In this document: positions 5,041-7,502 of the stretch, in pieces
How positions within the stretch are numbered: the stretch's first letter is position 1
Layout: each line of letters begins with the position of its first letter
From: CBDUUP01 sp965370435
Lineage (GTDB): Bacteria; Chloroflexota; Anaerolineae; Anaerolineales; UBA11579
DNA length: 7,502 nt
Assembly: GCA_965370435.1 (NCBI GenBank)
Contig: CBDUUP010000227.1
Coordinates: 1 to 7,502 of the forward strand
Direction: 5' to 3'
Made by a program: the position numbers and the translations under genes
Notes under the pieces: model-generated
Databases searched by the model: none
Told to the model about the DNA's origin: nothing
The model's input: the letters and a program-made list of their open reading frames with translations, nothing else

Positions 5041-5994
5041 CTACGGCCCCACCAAGGTCAAGTCTCCCCAGGTGGTAGGGTCGGTCAAGGCGCGGGTGGA
5101 AACGTTGGAGATCATGCTCTGCTGGACGTTCGTCGAAGAGTTGTCGTTGTCAGAGACCGAGAAGGCAAAGCCGAAGTGCTGCCCCGTAGAGGGGCTGACG
5201 CCAAAGATGCTCCAGGGGATGGCGACCTCGATCTGGTAGCCCTGGCCGGTGGGCAGCACGCCGATGTCCACCTGGCCGCGCGGCCCGGCCAACCCAGCCG
5301 GATACCAGAGGTAAGCCTCCGGGCTTTTGGAGCCGACCAGCGAACCGGGCGACATCCCTAATTGGTAGTCATCCCCCGTCAGGCCGCGGTAATAGAAATC
5401 GGCCGAGACCAGGGTGTCAAGCAATATTTCAATGCTGTCCCCCCGGTACAAGTAAGCGCCGGTCGCATTCTGGACAAACTTGCTATCCTTGACCCGCACG
5501 CCCAAATAGAGGTTGTCGTTATCCCATCCCACCATCACCGTGGCGTAGAGATCGCTCTCGCCGGTGCGGTTGGCCCCGCCATAAACCACGTTGGCGACCG
5601 GGTAGAGGCTCAAGCTCCACTCGCTCACGTCGCCGTCAATGTTGGGGGCGCTGTTGAGCTTCTTGGCGGCGATGCTGGCCCCAGAGCGCATCCCCGGCCC
5701 AGCGTAAGAGGTGGTCGGCGAGGCATAAGGAATTGTGGTGCTAGTAGTGGCGCTGGTTGGGGTGAGCGTGGCTCCATCCTCCGTGGTGGCAGTTGGCTCT
5801 TCGCCGGGCGGGTAGGTCATCGTCACCGCCGGAAGATCGGTCGCCGTGGTGCCAAAAATGGCCGTCCGGGTCAAGTCGGGGGTGTTGTCCGAATACATGG
5901 GGGTGGGCGCAGAAAATCCGGGCAAGGAACAAGCCAGGGCGCTGAGCATCAACAATGCCATGACCCGGAAGAACCGATGAGATTTGAAAGCCAT
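5041..5994 (-). CDS. Lipoprotein with a CBM9-like (DOMON-type) domain
   Basis: The 317-residue protein starts at the ATG at 5994, which has GAGGAG 8 nt upstream. A more upstream start at 6084 would span the promoter and bury the signal peptide. A basic N-terminus and hydrophobic stretch (11-21) end in SALAC, with C22 as the likely lipidated residue. A Thr/Ser/Pro linker (about 30-105) projects the C-terminal domain from the membrane. Residues 112-315 have carbohydrate-binding family 9-like features: a PNIDGDVSEW opening, WDNDNLYLGVRVKDSKF (157-173), GDSIEILLDT (185-194), YQIEVAIPWSIFG (253-265) and a final WGDLTLV. The domain probably binds a glycan or other ligand outside the cell. The ligand is unknown and no enzyme domain is attached. 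It is divergent from the rhodanese gene. Confidence 0.87.
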   Translation of the reverse strand: MAFKSHRFFRVMALLMLSALACSLPGFSAPTPMYSDNTPDLTRTAIFGTTATDLPAVTMTYPPGEEPTATTEDGATLTPTSATTSTTIPYASPTTSYAGPGMRSGASIAAKKLNSAPNIDGDVSEWSLSLYPVANVVYGGANRTGESDLYATVMVGWDNDNLYLGVRVKDSKFVQNATGAYLYRGDSIEILLDTLVSADFYYRGLTGDDYQLGMSPGSLVGSKSPEAYLWYPAGLAGPRGQVDIGVLPTGQGYQIEVAIPWSIFGVSPSTGQHFGFAFSVSDNDNSSTNVQQSMISNVSTRALTDPTTWGDLTLVGP

Positions 5995-6029
5995 AAGATT
6001 TTCTCCTCTTCGCTGGAAGGAACAAGTGA

Positions 6030-6057
6030 ATGATAAAATCATAACTTCTTTCTGCAA
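6030..6057 (-). promoter_or_regulatory. Promoter of the lipoprotein gene
   Basis: On the minus strand TTGCAG (6052-6057), a 16-bp spacer and TATCAT (6030-6035). The predicted start near 6023 leaves about 30 nt before the ATG, enough for the GAGGAG ribosome binding site. Confidence 0.55.
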
Positions 6058-6061
6058 TCTT

Positions 6062-6080
6062 GGGTAGGGAATAAGTACCC
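6062..6080. promoter_or_regulatory. Dyad between divergent promoters (possible operator)
   Basis: GGGTA (6062-6066) and TACCC (6076-6080) form an inverted repeat with a 9-bp spacer, and flanking TT/AA bases extend it imperfectly. It lies between the -35 boxes of the lipoprotein and rhodanese promoters, where one regulator could act on both. Short arms make chance occurrence plausible. Confidence 0.3.
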
Positions 6081-6103
6081 CCAAAATATCCTAGAATCGA
6101 ACC

Positions 6104-6132
6104 TTGACATCCCCTCAATAAGACAATACACT
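6104..6132 (+). promoter_or_regulatory. Promoter of the rhodanese gene
   Basis: A perfect TTGACA (6104-6109), a 17-bp spacer and TACACT (6127-6132). The predicted start near 6139 leaves a leader of about 35 nt. Confidence 0.75.
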
Positions 6133-6154
6133 TTTCACAATCCAATCACGAATA

Positions 6155-6169
6155 AGACCGAGGAGGTCT
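6155..6169 (+). promoter_or_regulatory. Hairpin around the rhodanese ribosome binding site
   Basis: AGACC (6155-6159) and GGTCT (6165-6169) pair around GAGGA. The AGGAGG Shine-Dalgarno (6161-6166) therefore sits mostly in the loop, 7 nt before the ATG at 6174. The 5-bp stem could modulate initiation or may have little effect. Confidence 0.4.
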
Positions 6170-6173
6170 GACA

Positions 6174-6620
6174 ATGACAAAAAACAAACGCCGCGCCCAA
6201 CGCCGTCGTGCGAAACAGAAGAAAAACTTACTCTGGGCCGGGCTGGCAGGGATCGTGATCCTGCTGCTTGCGGTCGCCCTCTGGCCGCGCAGCGATACAA
6301 CCCTGGCTCTGGAAATCAGCGTTGAAGAGGCCTACCAAAAATATCAAGAAGACATTTTCTTCCTGGACGTGCGCGAGCAAGAAGAATGGGATGAATACCA
6401 CGCCCCCAACAGCGCCTTGATCCCCCTGGGTCAACTGGCCGGCCGCGTGGACGAACTCCCCCAAGACCAGGAAATCGTCGTGATCTGCCGCTCCGGCAAC
6501 CGCAGCCAGCAAGGGCGCGATATCTTGACGGCTGCCGGGTTCACCCAGGTGACCAGCATGGCCGGAGGCCTAACCGCCTGGCGTGACCTGGGATTTCCCG
6601 TTGAGTCAGGCACGCCATGA
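6174..6620 (+). CDS. Membrane-anchored rhodanese-like domain protein
   Basis: The 148-residue protein has a very basic N-terminus (Lys/Arg-rich 3-17) and one membrane segment (about 19-37). A single rhodanese domain (about 47-145) follows. Family features are FLDVREQEEWDEYH (63-76), ALIPLGQL (81-88) and the active loop CRSGNR, with catalytic C105 and R110, then GGLTAWRDLG (131-140). Rhodaneses pass sulfane sulfur through a cysteine persulfide to acceptors such as thiols or cyanide. By the positive-inside rule the catalytic domain faces outside the membrane, which is an inference. The ATG at 6174 has AGGAGG at good spacing and a strong promoter. The physiological substrate is unknown, and no sulfur-metabolism gene adjoins it. 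Confidence 0.92.
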   Translation: MTKNKRRAQRRRAKQKKNLLWAGLAGIVILLLAVALWPRSDTTLALEISVEEAYQKYQEDIFFLDVREQEEWDEYHAPNSALIPLGQLAGRVDELPQDQEIVVICRSGNRSQQGRDILTAAGFTQVTSMAGGLTAWRDLGFPVESGTP

Positions 6621-6636
6621 AGTTTGGGAAGTTTTT

Positions 6637-6664
6637 TTCATTCTTCATCCCTCATTCTTCATCC
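6637..6664. repeat. Short heptamer array (TTCATTC/TTCATCC)
   Basis: Four adjacent 7-bp units read TTCATTC, TTCATCC, CTCATTC and TTCATCC. It lies 16 bp after the rhodanese stop. The unit recurs at 7352-7400. Confidence 0.75.
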
Positions 6665-6736
6665 TTTCTTATCGCCTTGCCAACCACCCCAAACCTATGT
6701 GAGAATTGGATAGCGATAATCGTGACGGCTACTTGA

Positions 6737-7306
6737 ATGACTCCCCATACCTACGAATACCCCCGCCCGGCGCTTACTGTAGACATTGTGGTTTTCAGCC
6801 TGTGGGCCGGGAAACTGCAATTGCTTCTCATTCAACGCGGGGCCGAGCCGTTTCTCGGCAGGTGGGCTTTGCCTGGCGGGTTCGTCAAAATGGATGAATC
6901 CCTGGAAGAGGCCGCCCAGCGCGAATTGCAGGAGGAAACCGGCGTGTCGGCAGCCTTCATGGAACAACTCTACACCTACGGCGAACCGGACCGCGACCCG
7001 CGGGGGCGGGTAGTCACCGTCGCCTGCTTTACCCTCCTCCCGGCCGACGCGCCAATCTCCGCGGAAGGCGGCTCAGACGCCGCCCAGGCCCGCTGGTTCC
7101 CGGTGGATGCGCAGCCCGAACTGGCTTTCGACCATTCCGACATCATCACTTACGCCCTGCGCCGCCTGCGCTGCAAACTGGAATATTCCGCCGTGGGGTT
7201 CGAGCTGCTGCCCGAAGAATTCACCCTGACCGAATTACAGCAGACCTACGAAATCGTGTTGGGGGAAAAATTAGACAAACCCAACTTCCGCCGCCTCTTC
7301 CCCTAA
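6737..7306 (+). CDS. Nudix protein with NrtR-like C-terminal winged helix
   Basis: The 189-residue protein has an N-terminal Nudix domain (about 12-140) with an intact Nudix box at 48-70. It reads G-x5-E-x7-REL-x-EE-x-GV, and the acidic residues that bind magnesium are all present. The C-terminal part (about 147-188: YSAVGFELLPEEFTL, then LTELQQTYEIVLG and KPNFRRLF) matches the winged-helix region of NrtR and related ADP-ribose pyrophosphatases. It may hydrolyse ADP-ribose or another nucleoside diphosphate, or act as an NAD-metabolism repressor that senses ADP-ribose. Sequence alone does not decide, though the intact box favours catalysis. The ATG at 6737 follows an in-frame TGA, so no longer start exists. 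There is no clear Shine-Dalgarno. A GATAAT at 6715-6720 is a weak -10 candidate. Confidence 0.9.
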   Translation: MTPHTYEYPRPALTVDIVVFSLWAGKLQLLLIQRGAEPFLGRWALPGGFVKMDESLEEAAQRELQEETGVSAAFMEQLYTYGEPDRDPRGRVVTVACFTLLPADAPISAEGGSDAAQARWFPVDAQPELAFDHSDIITYALRRLRCKLEYSAVGFELLPEEFTLTELQQTYEIVLGEKLDKPNFRRLFP

Positions 7307-7351
7307 AGCCCCATACCCCCCAACCCATTAAATCAACTTCACCCTTTCCTT

Positions 7352-7400
7352 TTCATCCTTCCGCCTTCATCCTTCATCCCTCCCCCTTCATCCTTCCATT
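7352..7400. repeat. Heptamer array upstream of tRNA-Sec (TTCATCC units)
   Basis: Seven contiguous 7-bp units read TTCATCC, TTCCGCC, TTCATCC, TTCATCC, CTCCCCC, TTCATCC and TTCCATT. It lies between the Nudix stop and the tRNA-Sec promoter and shares its unit with 6637-6664. No gene is visible in 7307-7447. Confidence 0.85.
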
Positions 7401-7408
7401 TCCCCTCC

Positions 7409-7437
7409 TTGCAAAACAACCCCCCTCGCGGTATGCT
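7409..7437 (+). promoter_or_regulatory. Promoter of tRNA-Sec
   Basis: TTGCAA (7409-7414), a 17-bp spacer and TATGCT (7432-7437) end 10 bp before the first tRNA base, so the transcript would carry only a few leader bases. An inverted repeat GCGGT (7428-7432)/ACCGC (7440-7444) flanks the -10 box. Confidence 0.65.
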
Positions 7438-7447
7438 TAACCGCAGT

Positions 7448-7502
7448 GGGAGTGGTTGGGTCCCGGTGGGCTCCCCGGTCTTCAAAACCGGTGGCGGGTC
7501 GC
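7448..7502 (+). tRNA. selC: tRNA-Sec (anticodon UCA), 3' end beyond the window
   Basis: The visible 55 nt fit bacterial selenocysteine tRNA. An 8-nt acceptor 5' strand GGGAGTGG is followed by TT. A 6-bp D-stem GGGTCC/GGGCTC (with G-U pairs) closes the 4-nt loop CGGT, as in E. coli selC. The anticodon stem is CCGGT/ACCGG around CTTCAAA, which gives anticodon TCA. A GC-rich start of the long variable arm follows (GGCGGG). The long D-stem with a tiny loop separates it from a suppressor or tRNA-Trp gene. It is charged with serine, converted to selenocysteine by SelA, and delivered to UGA by SelB. None of those genes is in the window. The acceptor 3' strand cannot be checked. Confidence 0.93.

Noticed and set aside
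4712..5239. Open frames across the 4726-5040 gap on both strands
   Set aside because: Their products come from the repeat tracts (for example runs of LAHLSLAHL), without ribosome binding sites. They reflect tandem repeats, not genes.
5995..6084. Upstream extension of the lipoprotein frame from 6084
   Set aside because: It would cover the promoter at 6030-6057 and place 30 residues ahead of a normal signal peptide. GAGGAG supports the ATG at 5994.
6105..6620. Possible selenoprotein among the local genes because of nearby tRNA-Sec
   Set aside because: The rhodanese keeps a cysteine codon at its active site, and no gene in the window shows an in-frame TGA interrupting a recognised domain.

Overview
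The window looks like chromosomal housekeeping sequence from a moderately GC-rich bacterium. I infer Chloroflexota (Anaerolineae-like). The grounds are the tRNA-Thr/tRNA-Tyr/tRNA-Thr/tuf order, the PIN-TRAM and RlmB genes upstream of it, a membrane M28 peptidase, a CBM9-like lipoprotein with a Ser/Thr/Pro linker, and C/T-rich short repeats between genes. This placement rests on gene character only and was not checked by any search.

Left part (1-2777), all on the minus strand. A promoter near 2749-2777 opens a leader of about 210 nt that contains a terminator-like hairpin. It leads into a membrane PIN-TRAM ribonuclease-like protein (2529-1477), which is followed after 3 bases by rlmB (1473-727). 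A hairpin with a T tract (551-574) closes that unit. A near-consensus stable-RNA promoter (497-525) then drives tRNA-Thr(UGU), tRNA-Tyr(GUA), tRNA-Thr(GGU) and the first 11 codons of tuf at the window edge. This is a translation-centred neighbourhood: RNA processing or modification, tRNAs and EF-Tu. A 62-nt hairpin fills most of the spacer between tRNA-Thr(UGU) and tRNA-Tyr.

Middle part (2778-5040). A small zinc-ribbon protein of unknown function (3037-3492, plus) converges on a membrane-embedded M28-type metallopeptidase (4725-3493, minus), and their stop codons abut. The peptidase has membrane segments inserted between its zinc ligands and a promoter so close to its ATG that the mRNA is probably nearly leaderless. 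Upstream of it is a 315-bp gap with two repeat tracts.

Right part (5041-7502). A lipoprotein with a CBM9-like domain (5994-5041, minus) is divergent from a membrane-anchored rhodanese (6174-6620, plus). The shared intergenic region carries two good sigma70-type promoters and a dyad between them. A Nudix protein with an NrtR-like C-terminal domain follows (6737-7306). The window ends inside a tRNA-Sec gene (anticodon TCA) with its own promoter, so the organism probably makes selenoproteins.

Several gaps hold degenerate tandem repeats with a 7-bp period but different unit sequences. These repeats, the tRNA-spacer hairpin and the leader hairpin are the least conventional features. I see no clear new multi-gene defence or mobile system here.
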